Shown here piece by piece: positions 43,736-55,638 of a DNA stretch of 64,000 bases. The notes beneath the pieces are model-generated. The model did no database searches, had not been told where the DNA came from, and was given only the letters and a program-made list of their open reading frames with translations. The position numbers and the translations under genes were made by a program. The number at the start of each line of letters is the position of its first letter. The stretch's first letter is position 1. Source of the DNA: Chimonanthus salicifolius (lineage: Eukaryota > Streptophyta > Magnoliopsida > Laurales > Calycanthaceae); NCBI GenBank assembly GCA_013350335.1, contig CM023541.1, forward strand, positions 34,216,739-34,280,738, given 5' to 3'.

Positions 43736-46655
43736 GTTTGTGGTAACTGAAGCCATATTGTCTTGTCATATCAAACACATGATTGTGGAGTACGCCTGAA
43801 CAAAAGATTGAGACCAAAAGTGAGTGTTGGTTATCTAATTGAAATGCATTCAAATTAATATCCATGTGACCATTACTTTTTATGGATCTAATTTTGATGG
43901 CTAAAAACTGTTTCTGGCCCTGTTAGCTTATGCATTGAATATGATGGTATCGTCCTTTAGGTAATTATTATCTGTTACTTTAGCCTTTTCCGTAACATGA
44001 TGAGTCTTATTTGATGAATTATAGGACGTGATTCCTGGATTCAGCATAATATATGAATAAATTCACTTAAGTATTTATTTTAGATGAAATTAATATATAG
44101 AAATAACAGCAATAAAAATAAAAGCTTTTTCTTGTTTGAAATATTAAGCACATGAACATTTTAGTTGATTTCAGAAGTGTAATGGCATTTTATCATCTTG
44201 GTAATGTTAACTTGTAGAGAAAAAGGAATACATAGTCTGACATGCAGGGAGCACATTAGAAATCAATCAAATGGTCCTTTGAGTCTTCTCTTCTACTTCG
44301 TCATTCCATTTGGATTTGGGTGGGGATGTCAGTTTCTGTGGCTTGACCCTGTATGAGCTGGGCTTTGCACGTGCGAGCCTTATTATAGGAGGTTGGGCAT
44401 TTCAAGCTTCTGGGACATATATGTCATCTTCAATCAGGACAATGATTTGGTTGGAAAGAACTGAATAAAAGCTTATAAGAAATTACCTTGATAGGATTAC
44501 TTGAACCATAATTTCGAAACAGTACACTTAATCTGATTAAGGTGACTTTTAAAAAATGCATGTGTTAACTCAAAGGGGTTAAGAGTGTTGACTAGGAATC
44601 CGAGTTAGGAAGTCGGACTTACGAGTTTGATTTCCACTCATTTCCAAAGGGTTATTTCCCATAAAGTTATTTGATATGTGTGGATAAAGAAGTTTGTACA
44701 TGTTCTAAGAATTAGTTGGGTGCTCTAAAAAATTTGGACACCATTGGTCATCAATAAAAACATCGTGTTCAAGAACCAACCAACTCTTCACAATGGCACA
44801 AGGTGCCTGTTTTTCAGAGTGCACGGAGGGTCACTTCTGTGTTTGTTTTTGACGTTATGACATTTATTTACATGATCCAACCAAGTGGCTTGGCAAGATT
44901 TTGGCCTGAGTTCATGACATGATGTGGTTTTGTCAGAGCCTCCTTGAGGAGTTTTCGAACAATACTTAGGTTACCTAAAATCAGAACGGTTAATTAAATC
45001 ATTGTTCGTAGCAATCCAATTTAATTAGGCTCGACGATTGGGTCAAATCGTCTTGGTCTGGGATGTTTGTGTGATATCATAGTAAAATGATACTGTCATA
45101 CTCAAAATAATTTCTCAAAAACATAAAAAATAAAAAATCACAATGCAACCATGCATACTTTAATAATTTTGAATGTAGTAGAAGATAAATAAAAATTGTA
45201 ATAGTTTTTGGACAAACTGAATTTGTCTTAGGCAACTCCCCATGAGGTTACTCCTCATGGGTTGAACTCGGTATATGTATAAAGAGATTTACACATGCCC
45301 TAAAGGATTAGATCAGTAAAGTCTTCTTTGGAGAAGATGCCTAGATACCTTCAAATAAAAATGGCTTAATGACTTCTCTATGTCCATCGAGGTTGGATCT
45401 GATGGTTAGACTCGAATTTTTAAGTACTGGCTAAATGAGCCCTTGATAGGACCCTGAAAAATGAAATCTTGTAGCATATATTTCTAATGTTGATGCTCAT
45501 GGCAAATGCAACCAATGCAATTCAGCAGTCAAACTTGTTAAAAGAAGTTAATAAAGCGTCAAAAAAATACTACAAATGCAATGTGAAAGCTTGATCTTGT
45601 TTTTGTTAGTACGAAACCAGTATAGAGAGAAGAACACACTTACTTAGAAGTGAAGAGACTACTAAAAATATACTATAATATGCATTTATTCATAATTATG
45701 TCATTATCATAGTAAGTTAAATAGTATATATGTATACCCAAAGAAGTAAACAGCAAAAGCTTAAGAAATATTAACTGATATTCTAATGCCTATATTGTTC
45801 ATAACATTTTTATACTGAATATGTGGCTAATAGAGTTTTTCATATCAAAGGCCACAGGCCTGCCCCAAAAACCAAAAATCAAAACCAAACGTTAACATTT
45901 TTTGGTCCGAGTGCCGGCTAAAATATGTATTTTCAGAATTATCAACCAACTTTTAAATTATCAGTTGGAATTTGTCAAAAAATTGATTGATTATTGCTAG
46001 TCTTGGGTCAAATATGTGGATACCAACCGAGCGAATACAGTATGCCCTTCACACATGCAACTCAATTTGGTGTGGGTCGGGTTGGGTCACTCAAAATCAA
46101 CCGATTTATTAAATTATTCAAAATAGAATATCGAGACCGCGAGTTTTTATTTTAATTTTAAAAGTACTCTCTTCTTAGAATGGCAAATAATTAAAACACT
46201 TTTGATTTCACATAATCAAATGCCTAATCTTACTGATGACAAAACAGATTATGATTTAAATCCAAATGCATACTTTAAGACAAATTTCAATCCAACACAA
46301 CCAGCAACCATTAGCAACCTTACATGGCAAATGTGGGTAGATCGAGATGATTGACAAGTTGATGCGACCCATTAGCAACCCACAACAACATTTCTAGGTG
46401 TTTGTACGCTTATACCAATTGAACTATTAAGAATGATTCTATGTTGTCATTCTAATGGTAAAAATAATTTTAAAAGACGTTATTTGGAATTTGTGGAGTT
46501 CATTTTTTAAAACTCTAATTTGCTCATTAATTTCTAAACAAAAAGATGCATATATGCATCCTTTTAAATTCTATGAAATTATAGATCTATCGTTGGATAG
46601 ATCAAATATTTTCATTTGATTAGAAAATCTACAAAATTTCTCTTCTCATTTGATC
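43736..46655. other. Intergenic DNA without a recognised gene
   Basis: AT-rich sequence with only very short open frames. The sole candidate element is a SINE-like stretch near 44571-44720 (listed separately). I see nothing else I can support. Confidence 0.45.
44571..44720 (+). mobile_element. SINE-like sequence (low confidence)
   Basis: The stretch contains gttaagagtgttgactagg, an A-box-like start, followed 40 bases later by acgagtttgatttccactc, which approximates a pol III B box (ggttcgattccc). The downstream part resembles plant tRNA-derived SINE bodies. The ends and target duplication were not found. Confidence 0.3.
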
Positions 46656-46663
46656 CATCCAAC

Positions 46664-47045
46664 TAGGGCTGCAACTTGGATCAGGCGGGTCGGGTTCCTT
46701 AAAATCCAACCCGACCCGAATTGATATATATGGAACTCGACCCGACCCGACCCTAATTCTCAATCCGAATCTCACAACCCGGCCCGATCCTAATTCTAAC
46801 CCGAATCAACTCGAATTCTTACCCGACCAACATTTTGAACCCATTTTAGACTAATTTCAGCTGGGTTGGGTCAGGTTGTGTCGGGTCGGGTCGGGTTAAC
46901 TTATAAAATCCTCAACCCAACGTGAATTTCATACGGATTTTTATCTTCTCAGTCCGACCCGACCCACTGACTCAAAATTCTCAACCCATCCAGCATGATT
47001 TCTTGGGTCGGGTCTTGCGGGTAGGCGACTTGAGTTGCAGCCCTA
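46664..47045. mobile_element. hAT MITE with TAGGGCTGCAACT ends (382 bp)
   Basis: Perfect terminal inverted repeats tagggctgcaact and agttgcagcccta are flanked by identical 8-bp duplications catccaac (46656-46663 and 47046-47053). The interior is rich in gacccgacccga and its complement gggtcgggt, so the whole element can fold. It has no coding capacity. The ends and the 8-bp duplication identify the hAT superfamily. Confidence 0.9.
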
Positions 47046-47214
47046 CATCCAACAATGGATCTAATAATTCCACAAAATCTAAAAGTTAATGAACAACTTT
47101 GATTTATAAATGATGGATCTCACATGTCCCAAGTAGTGCCATTTGAAGTCATCCGTACAATTAGAATGATTGCATGTAATCATTCCTCATTAATTAATTA
47201 TAATTCCATGGGAA

Positions 47215-47290
47215 GTAACCCAGAGAGGTTTGAGCGTGAATCGAACTCAAGACAAAAAAACTTCTTGACCGTCACGTTCAAAATGAATTA
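47215..47290 (-). mobile_element. SINE-like fragment
   Basis: The minus strand reads gacggtcaagaagttttttt, then gtcttgagttcgattcacgc, which contains a B-box-like core. The same text occurs on the + strand at about 52395-52440 (accatcaagaaatctg, gtcttgagttcgattcacc). Two copies of one sequence with a pol III box suggest a SINE family; the ends are not defined. Confidence 0.4.
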
Positions 47291-48127
47291 GACATCATTT
47301 TAGTTTTAAGATCAATCACTAATTTTATAACTATAGATGAGGTGGCTAAAAAATTCATATATAATTAAATTTTGATATTTTAACTAATTTAGAGGTCCTT
47401 CAATTTCTTATATCTGGATGACTCTGAAAAACTAATAATTTTAATTTTAGAAAAGGATAGATTAAAATTCATGTAACATGTGTTGAGTTGAGGCAAACAG
47501 AGCTTTTGTTTTTTGATGTTTTTTCAAAATATAAGAAAAAAATAACTTTTAAAATAAACAAAAAATGAAGATAAAAAAACGCAGAAAGATAAAATGCTAT
47601 AACCCTCTCTATTATCATGCCCATGGTTCAATGCATTCCCTGTTCTTGATGACCAATCATGGCAATGGGGAATAGGACCGAGGGAGGTGAGGTACAGAAC
47701 GGAGTGATTCATGTAAATGGGTAAATTGAATTTTTATGTTAAATTCCCATCAACGTAATAGAAGATCTACTTATGTAATAGCCCAAATTATATGGCATTT
47801 ATTTATTTGAATAATGGAAAAAATTGGAATTTTGATATATGGATGTTAAATGGATCAAATTTTGGGGTAAAGGCCCAAGTATGGCCCAATGGACCATGGA
47901 TTGGATGGGATCCATTTAAAGGGTCAATAATGGTCAAAGTGGGCCCGATAACCATGTAGGACCCAATGGATCAAAATGATTCAAACTTTAAGGTAAAAAG
48001 TATAAAATAAATTAATTGGGCCATGGGCCCAATGGTGACCAATTAATGGAAAGGGTTGAATTGAAATTAAACCCACCTAAGTTAATGATGAGATGATTAA
48101 GATGGCCTAACCAAGTGGGGCCCACCT

Positions 48128-48396
48128 CCACCTCACCAAGTGAGGTGGCGTGTGGACCAAGGAAAAGGTGGGGCCGACCATCATGGTTGACTTGGTCAAC
48201 CATGGATAGGTTAAGGGGACTAAGGACAATTAAAGTGGATTAAGTTAATTAAATTATTTTAAATCATCTAAGTTAAGATTAATGGGGTTTTAGTGATATG
48301 GCCAAATGGGGCCCACCTCCACCTCATCAAGTGAGGTGGCGGGTAGGGTAGGTGTTGGTGGGGGCTGTACACCATGGTTGACTTGGTCAACCATGG
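48128..48396. repeat. Two pairs of perfect palindromes inside the solo LTR
   Basis: ccacctcac-caa-gtgaggtgg at 48128-48148, with a relative near 48318-48338, and catggttgac-ttg-gtcaaccatg at 48182-48204, with a longer version at 48372-48396. The pair is therefore duplicated about 190 bp apart, with tggggcccacctccacctca shared in front. Confidence 0.8.
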
Positions 48397-49017
48397 ATGG
48401 ATTTCTTAGAAAGAAAATTAAATGGAATTAAATTAAATAGGAATTAATTAATCTAAGTAAGGATTTAATTTAATTAATTAGGTTGGTCTAATTAGGGTCA
48501 AATGGATAAGTCAAAGGGGTAAGTCAAATGGTAGTTTCATCCCATTGAAACCACCCAAAGAAACACAAAAATACCATGGACTTAGGGTGGTGGTTTCATC
48601 TCAACCACCACCACTCAAGGTATGGGGACCCATACCTCTCATCATTTGGTCAAGTGGTCAAAGGGGAGGAAGACCAAACCACTCATTCAAACACACACCA
48701 AACCGTTGGCTTGGTGGTGGTTTGGTCTCACACCGACGACGGGAGCAAAGAAAGACCGGAGGAGTCGTCGGTGTGGTAAGAAATTCTTAAACAAGAATTT
48801 ATATTTTTTTTAAAAGGTTAAGATGTATTTATGGAACCCATTTCTTAGAATGGATGGTGGCCACAAAAGTTATGGGCCTTAGATCTAAGATCCATCCAAT
48901 AATAAGATAAGAAATAGATGAAATGGGAGAGACAGATTAAGAAAAAATAAAATGATTAAGGAGGTTATGAAATTAAATGAATTAAGCATGAAGCATGGGT
49001 TTTCGAATGGATTGATG

Positions 49018-49793
49018 GACCATAGGGTTCAGCCATATAGTGTGGCCGAACCCCATGGTAAATGGATGATGATTTTAATTAAGGTTTTAAAGTTTAAAAC
49101 CATGGAGAATGATTATGATTTTAGGGTTGTAAATAATTAAATGTTGGAAAAATTTAAAGGGGTTTAAATGAAGAATGTTAATGGTAATTAAGTGGATTTT
49201 ATTTAGTATTTTAAATAACGTTTAAATGGGTGGAAATGAAGTTTTTAAAATAAAAATTATGGACCATGGGTTCAGCCATGGTACATGGCCGAACCCCATG
49301 GAGAGACTTTGAGGAATTTAGTGTTCTTGGAACCATGGAAAATAAAATGGAATGATGGTTAAATTACATGGACCAAAGTATATCTCATGATGATTATGAA
49401 AGGATGATGTAAATGTATGATTTAAATTCATTTATGGTAGGACCAAATGAGGTGAAATAGACCCAAGAAAAATGGAAAAAAAGACATCATGGGTTTGGCC
49501 ATGGTGTATGGCCGAACCCATGACCCATTGGTAGGTCATGTTGTGGGCTAAATATTGCATTATGTATGAGATTAGATGATTGCAAATTTAATTAAATCAA
49601 GTGGCTGATTTTAGGGAATGTTAGGTCATGGTCAATGAATCATTAATGGGGCTAAGTATAGGGATGAAGTATGGACAAAAAATGTACATAGATGGAGGAA
49701 ATATTAAATCATGGAAGCATAGTGGTAAAACCATAATTATTGGCCACAACGAAGAACCATGGGTTCGGCCATGGTACATGGCCGAACCCCATG
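49018..49793. repeat. Four spaced GGTTCGGCCATG palindromes inside the solo LTR
   Basis: Inverted repeats built on gggttcggccatg, a 3-base loop and catggccgaaccc occur at about 49020-49058, 49263-49300, 49486-49522 and 49758-49793, spaced 220-270 bp. The last is perfect over at least 16 bp per arm, counting the outer catg. The others have one to several mismatches. They lie in otherwise AT-rich DNA. Confidence 0.8.
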
Positions 49794-50410
49794 TAGGTTG
49801 GATATGAACTTGGGTACATTAAGATGACATTATGAGTGATTAAATGAAACTTAGGGTTGCTGCGTTTTAGACTCGCAAATGAGAATGTTTAATGGGCTAG
49901 AACTTGGAATTATGCATGTATTTAAATCAATGGAAACGAGGCTAAGTTAAAGGCTGAATTATGATAATCTTGTAACATGATTAGGGATCATTAATGGATC
50001 TAAGGTTGTGATCAATTAGGGACTTAATCATGGATAAAATATGGACTAATTTGGTAAATGTATAATAAGGTATCGGGACGTTGCAAACGGTACGCGATCG
50101 GCGACCGGATTATCGAACGAAAACGAAACGGGACGCTAAGCGGTATTCGGTAGGATTCCTACCTTTTTGTAAGCCGTGAATTATGTGTATGTGATGGTTT
50201 CCGTATTTTATTTCGGTGATTACATGGTTTATTTTATGGATGATATTTTAAATGCTATGGATTGTATTTTAATGCTATGGATGATATTTTTAAGACTATG
50301 GATTATATTTCAATGCTATGGATTTTATATTAGTGATATGAATCATATATATACTACATAGCATAATGCACTTACATCTCATGCATGGTATGGGCGGGAA
50401 AATAAAGGAA

Positions 50411-50663
50411 CCGGAGTCCATGCTTCGTCGGGGCGACCGAGAAGCAAACATGGGGATAGCCTGATGCGCTATAACCGGAGTCCATGCTCCGTCGGGGCGA
50501 CTGAGAACAAACATGGGGATAGCTTGATACGCTATAACCGGAGTCCATGCTCCGTCGGGGCGACCGAGAACAAACATGGGGATAGCTTGATACGCTATAA
50601 CCGGAGTCCATGCTCCGTCGGGGCGACCGAAAAGCAAACATGGGGACACCTTGACGAGGCTTT
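50411..50663. repeat. 63-bp tandem repeat, four units, in the solo LTR
   Basis: The units start at 50411, 50475, 50538 and 50601 with ccggagtccatgctccgtcg and contain gggcgaccgagaacaaacat and ggggatagcttgatacgcta. The first unit is 64 bp and the rest 63 bp, so frames stay open on both strands by periodicity. The repeat is GC-richer than its surroundings. Confidence 0.95.
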
Positions 50664-51399
50664 GCCGTCAAGGGGGATATGACATTTTATGATGATATGG
50701 ATGATGGGTGGGACACATGACATAGGCACCCATGACATGGCATTCATGATATGGTTTTATTATATTGTTATCGGTATGTTTGTATACTAATCCATGTGCT
50801 AGCCCTACTCGGAGTCCTACTGGGCGCGTTGTCTAACGCCTTACTTCTACCCTAGCTGATGACGCAGGAGACGGCGGAAACGGTGGACGCGACGGGAGCC
50901 AAGTTTAAGAGCTTGGGGAAGCGGCTACTTTGTTTATTTAAGTTTTATTTTGGAAAAGTTGTAATTTAAGTAGCTTAGCTTGTCGGCATGTACTAATTAC
51001 TGTTTCTTGCTATGGTTTGGACAATACTCTGGACGTTATCATTTTTAAACATAATTGTGAACACAGGGGTATTTTAGTAATTTAATGATGTATCTTCCCT
51101 TCTATCTAAAACTGGTAGGATAGGCTCTATTATAATGTTCCGTATCTAATTATATTCCGCGAGCTTACTTCCTACGTGTGAACCGTTCTCGTGGACTTCG
51201 TTCCGCGCACGCGTGGGGTTGTCCAGTTAAGGGCTGGGCTTTAGAAGCTCGAACTTAACTCGCGTCGTGACATCCGCGCCCGTTGTCACTCTTAATTCCA
51301 AAAAAAAATAGACTCTGATTTCGGTGAAAATGGGGCAGGCGTTACAACTTATATTTCAGCAGGTCTATTATAAATTATTATATTTTATTATGTAAAAAG

Positions 51400-51585
51400 T
51401 TTTATATACGTAGATCAATTAGTAGGCACATTGGTTCAAGAATTAGAGGTCTTACATTCGAGTCTCGTAATAACTCAATGCACTTTGTTTTGCGGGGCTT
51501 GTGTGCATCCAGAATTTTATCCAATTCTTTCATATTAAGAGAAAGAGGTAGGAGTCTTTGAGTTCTTCATCTTAAAAAAAATTAA
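51400..51585 (+). mobile_element. tRNA-derived SINE
   Basis: An A-box-like segment (tagtaggcacattggtt) is followed by a B box (acattcgagtctc), a body, and a terminal ttcttcatcttaaaaaaaat. It is flanked by near-identical tatgtaaaa(a)g at 51389-51399 and 51586-51595. It lies 50 bp beyond the solo LTR. The length of about 186 bp fits plant SINEs. Confidence 0.75.
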
Positions 51586-52366
51586 TATGTAAAAGTAGTC
51601 AACTAAATATTATTAATTACCTGTGGATTGCTAATATATCAACGTATCAACCATTATCTCACAAACATTGTTCATTATTTAAGGGAAGGATTCTTAGTCA
51701 ATGATTGATTTTGTGTTGACAATCCCTTGTCATTATTTTAAAATAAATGACTAGCAATATATAATGGAGTTGATTCTTATTATAAAGGAATATTTACAAT
51801 CAAATAATAATAATATTTTTTTATATTGTTGGTAACAACAATTTGTAAGAAACAATGGTAATGAAAACTAAGTGAAATTTGTTGTCCCAAATCAATGAAG
51901 CCTAATAGCAGGAATCGACACTGTTTAGATGCCGTGTCTTTTTAAATTTACAAATAACTAATGTAGGCCTCTTGAAAACATGAAAAGTATCTACAGAAAC
52001 TTGGTAAGCAAATTCGAAATTATTTTTCAAATTAAAATTTCCACCAAATTTTAACTATGGTTTGCCTCCAAAATTTCAAGCAAATTTAAAATTGCTAATT
52101 ATTATTTTTAATAAAATATATTTGAAACTTCCAACAATCCCCCATAATTTCAAAACATATTTAAGACATTACCTGAAAAAACACATTTAGAAAATCTTGC
52201 TCCTAAATATCCAGAAGTTTATGCATAAATGAAGGTGCCTTGTGGACTTAAACTGACTTTGAATTAATGACTACCCAGTGACAATATCTCATGATTCAAT
52301 CCAAGTGTCTAGTAGCCGTAACTTTGAATTAATGTTTTCCTAGTGACAGAATCAAAGGTAAGCAAC

Positions 52367-52545
52367 CTATAACACTTAGATGTTAAGAGGTTGACCTGAC
52401 CATCAAGAAATCTGTCTCGGTCTTGAGTTCGATTCACCTTCAACTTTAATAGATAAACTGCCTATAAATTTAGCCATACATAATCAAATGTGTCTGCTCC
52501 ATCTTCACATAAATCATTGGCATAGCTATTTCATACCAATATGTG
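52367..52545 (+). mobile_element. SINE-like sequence
   Basis: The stretch contains gatgttaagaggttgacctg (A-box-like) and gagttcgattcacc (B box), sharing text with the minus-strand fragment at 47215-47290. The ends are not defined. Confidence 0.4.
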
Positions 52546-53295
52546 TAGACTTGCTATTGTATATATTACTATATTGATAAATAATATATTAAAATTAATT
52601 AAAAACTTAAGCTCTAATACACACATTAAACCAATGTTTTAAAAACTGACCCGTGGAGCGACCCGCCTTAGAGGAAGGATGGGTTAAATAAGGTTCAACC
52701 GAGTTGACCCGTAGTCAAACCCGGTCAAACATGTGCCATTAATATAATATTATAAATAATATTAAATTATTAACTAAGGTTATATTTTATAAAAAAATAT
52801 TCTTGTTAGAAATTTGTACGGATAAATACTAAAATAAATAATACCAATTTTTTAAATAATGTTTAAAGCTTTAAAACTCACTTTGTAGCTATTTAAAATT
52901 GTTATCATATTATTAAGGCCAGACAAATACACACCCAAGTTTTTTTCTCTACACACCCGATTTCAAAAAATTGGATGAAATTACCATTTTGCCCTTCATT
53001 TTTAAAGGAAAAATCATTCTCTGTATCCTTCGAACGAACGTTTGGTTCGTTCAAACAAACAGTTCGAATGGATTCCTTCAAACAATGGCTTTGGAGTGGG
53101 ATTTTCAAGCGAAGCCATTTCTTGGCCTATTTTTACAAACAAGGTATCAAAATTCATCTATTCTGAATTTTATGAACTCCGGAACTGATTTTAAGTGAAA
53201 AATATATAGTTTTGGGCTTCAAAAATTGTACACAAAGATTAAGGAAAAATGACATTCCCTTTTAATTCTTTGGGTACGATATTTGAAGCCCAAAC

Positions 53296-54214
53296 TGTTG
53301 GGTGGTGGCTCAATTCTATTAAGACACACGATAGAATATACCATGTCTGCTGGCAGCCACTGGGAAAGGAATTTTCTATTCGGTAGGAGTCCTAAATTAA
53401 TAAGGACTTGTGTACCCAATTGGAAACAAAATTTATAGAAACTGCTAAAGTTGTTTCAGCCAGCGTGGAGAACCAAAAATAGGAAGAAAGGACCGACTGT
53501 GTTTTGTCTATAAAATAGAGGCAGCAACTCTAGATAGGAGATGCACGTATTGAGGGATTGAGAGAGGGGATTGTCTGGTTGACGCTGAACAAAGGGGTTG
53601 CATTCAGCAATTGAGAACAGAGAAAAGGGTGCTGGATACAAGCGTGTAACAGTAAGGAGAAAAACTGTTCAACAACGCTTACAGCAAGATCTGTTCCACT
53701 GTCTAGCGTGTAGCAGAGGTCAGGCAAAAGACAATTAGCAGTGCTGCCAACAAGACAGATCATACAGATCTGTAGAGAGTAGTTGGCAGAGGAAGATAAG
53801 CATCGTGTAGGACTGTTGTTGTGAGAGTAAACAGCAACAAAGCAGATCAGTCCACTAAGGTAGTAAGCACTGCAGACGAACAGCAGTAAAGCACTATTCA
53901 TCGGTGAGAAGAGTGCAAAGTCAGTGTTGATTGGAGGTTGCAGCGACAGTACAAAACAGTAGTGGTAGCTGCGACTTGAAGAAGAGGATACACACTGGAT
54001 TCGATGGAAGGGAATACATCTCTGTATTCGGGTTTGGTTTTGGATTTCAAACTCATTGAATTTTTGTAATTGTGTTATAATTCTCTCTCACTAAAATCTT
54101 TATCACGCTTCATGGACGTAGGCCGGGTGGGGCCGAACCACGTAAATTGTCCGTGTTGTGCTTGTACTTATTTTTCCCTTTCGATTTCTTGTTTATTCCA
54201 CTAAAATGCGAACA
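53296..54214 (+). mobile_element. 5' LTR of the Copia element
   Basis: It starts tgttgggtggtggctcaatt and ends aatgcgaaca. A TATA-like box ctataaaatagaggc is at about 53508-53524, giving a plausible start site near 53540. The stretch acgtaggccgggtggggccg near 54117 is typical of plant Copia LTRs. Confidence 0.8.
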
Positions 54215-54301
54215 AGTGGTATCAGTAGCTTTGGTTGGAGAACAGGGACTCATGGGTGAACGGAATACAGCACCGTGAGAGGCTTCGTGTTGTCGGAGGA
54301 G

Positions 54302-55638
54302 ATGGAGATCAATACCGCTCGCATTATTAGCCTCAATGGAGCAAACTACTTAATGTGGAAGGCAAAGATGAAAGATCTTCTGTATTGTAGAGATCTCTAC
54401 AAATCGATCGAAGGGAGACAGAAGGTGTTAGTGGCAGAGTCTTCGATGACAAGGGGAAGACAAAACTGAAGGTTGAGTTGTCTGATGATGAATGGAATGA
54501 CCTTGATCAGAAGTGCCTCGGTTTTATTCGGCAGTGGATGGATGACAGTATGTTTCATCTAGTGGTTACTGAGACGACGGCGCAATCTCTCTAGGCGCAA
54601 TCTTTCTAGAAGAAATTAAAGGGATTATATACGAGAAAATACTGCGGGCAACAAGGTATTCCTAATAAGAAAGTTGGTGAATCTGAAGTACAATGAAGGT
54701 ACTTCGATTGCGGAGCATCTGAATGAGATGCAGAGTATAGTCAATCAACTCTCGTCCATGAAGATGGTTTTTGATGGTGAGTTACAGGCCCTACTACTTC
54801 TCAGTTCCTTACCTGACAGTTGGGAGACCTTGGTGGTGTCATTCAGCAATTCAGTGCCAGATGGTGTTGTCACTATGTCGTCTGTGACAAGCACCTTGTT
54901 GAATGAAGAAGCAAGAAGAAAGTTGTTGGCACTTCTCAGACACAGTCTCATACACAGGCTCTCTTTACAGAGAGCAGAGGGAAAAACAACAGCAAAAAAC
55001 CTCAAGACCATGACAAGCTCAAAAAGCTTAAGGGGTCAAGGTCAAAATCTAGTGGGAGAGGTGGATGAAGGCTTAGATGTTTCTACTGTGAGAAAGAAGG
55101 GCATAAGATGATGGATTGCAACCAAAAAAAGCATGATCTGGAGGCCAGATCACAAAGTTCAGATCAAGCAAGTGTCGTACAGAGTGACACAGACAATGAT
55201 GTAGGTGTTGCAGTGTGTACAGTCACCACAGGTATGGATAATCCAATTGATCAGTGGATTCTAGATTCTGGGTGTTCTTACCATATGTGTCCATGCAGAG
55301 AGTCATTTGACACATACAAACCCTGTGATGAGGGACTTGTCTATGTGGAGAATGGTGCGAGTTAAAAAACCATTGATGTTGGGACAGTAAAAATCATGAT
55401 GTTCGATGGCATGGTGAGAACGATGGAGAATGTGTGGCATGTTCCTGACGTAAGGAAAAAATTGATTTCCTTGGGGACACTAGACACTGATGGATTTACC
55501 TTCAAGTCAAAAGAAGGGGCTCTTATAGTTACTAAAGGAGCCATGATTGTCATGAAGGGAAATAATGAAAACAATCTGCACACACTGGAGGGTAGTATAG
55601 TGATCGACCGGCAAAGGGACCCTACTAGTCGGGCTTGA
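54302..55638 (+). pseudogene. Copia gag-protease remnant
   Basis: It starts MEINTARIISLNGANYLMWK (gag N-terminus) at 54302. A frameshift follows near 54460, then NLKYNEGTSIAEHLNEMQSI, then LLLSSLPDSWETLVVSFSNS (gag core, from 54674). A CCHC knuckle CFYCEKEGHKMMDC is in another frame at about 55076-55122. The protease region contains WILDSGCSYHMC with the catalytic DSG at about 55260. After an in-frame TAA near 55364 it continues with VWHVPDVRKKLISLGTLD, the end of protease and the gag-pre-integrase region, and stops at 55636. At least three lesions. It encodes no integrase or RT. Confidence 0.85.

Larger units (their letters stand above)
47774..51346 (+). mobile_element. Solo LTR of a large Gypsy-type element (3,573 bp)
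   Basis: It starts tgtaatagcccaaatt and ends ggggcaggcgttaca, between identical 5-bp duplications actta (47769-47773 and 51347-51351). No primer-binding site, coding region or second LTR is present, so it is a solo LTR produced by LTR-LTR recombination. The start and end match the pattern of long plant chromovirus (Del/Tekay-like) LTRs. It contains a 63-bp tandem array and several families of palindromes (separate entries). Orientation follows the gttaca end, which is normally the inner 3' end. Confidence 0.88.

Noticed and set aside
48545..48813. Three overlapping frames in the solo LTR
   Set aside because: Low-complexity His/Gly/Thr-rich translations in different frames of the same stretch; no family match.
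50411..50663. CRISPR-like array
   Set aside because: The units are contiguous 63-bp copies without unique spacers, inside a plant LTR.
50296..50682. Repeat proteins of 72-117 codons on both strands
   Set aside because: Produced by a 63-bp tandem array whose period keeps frames open; not evidence of a protein.
52905..53198. Overlapping frames on both strands, recurring at 57183-57572
   Set aside because: They fall in the inverted arms of the foldback element and recur because the arms do; no domain.
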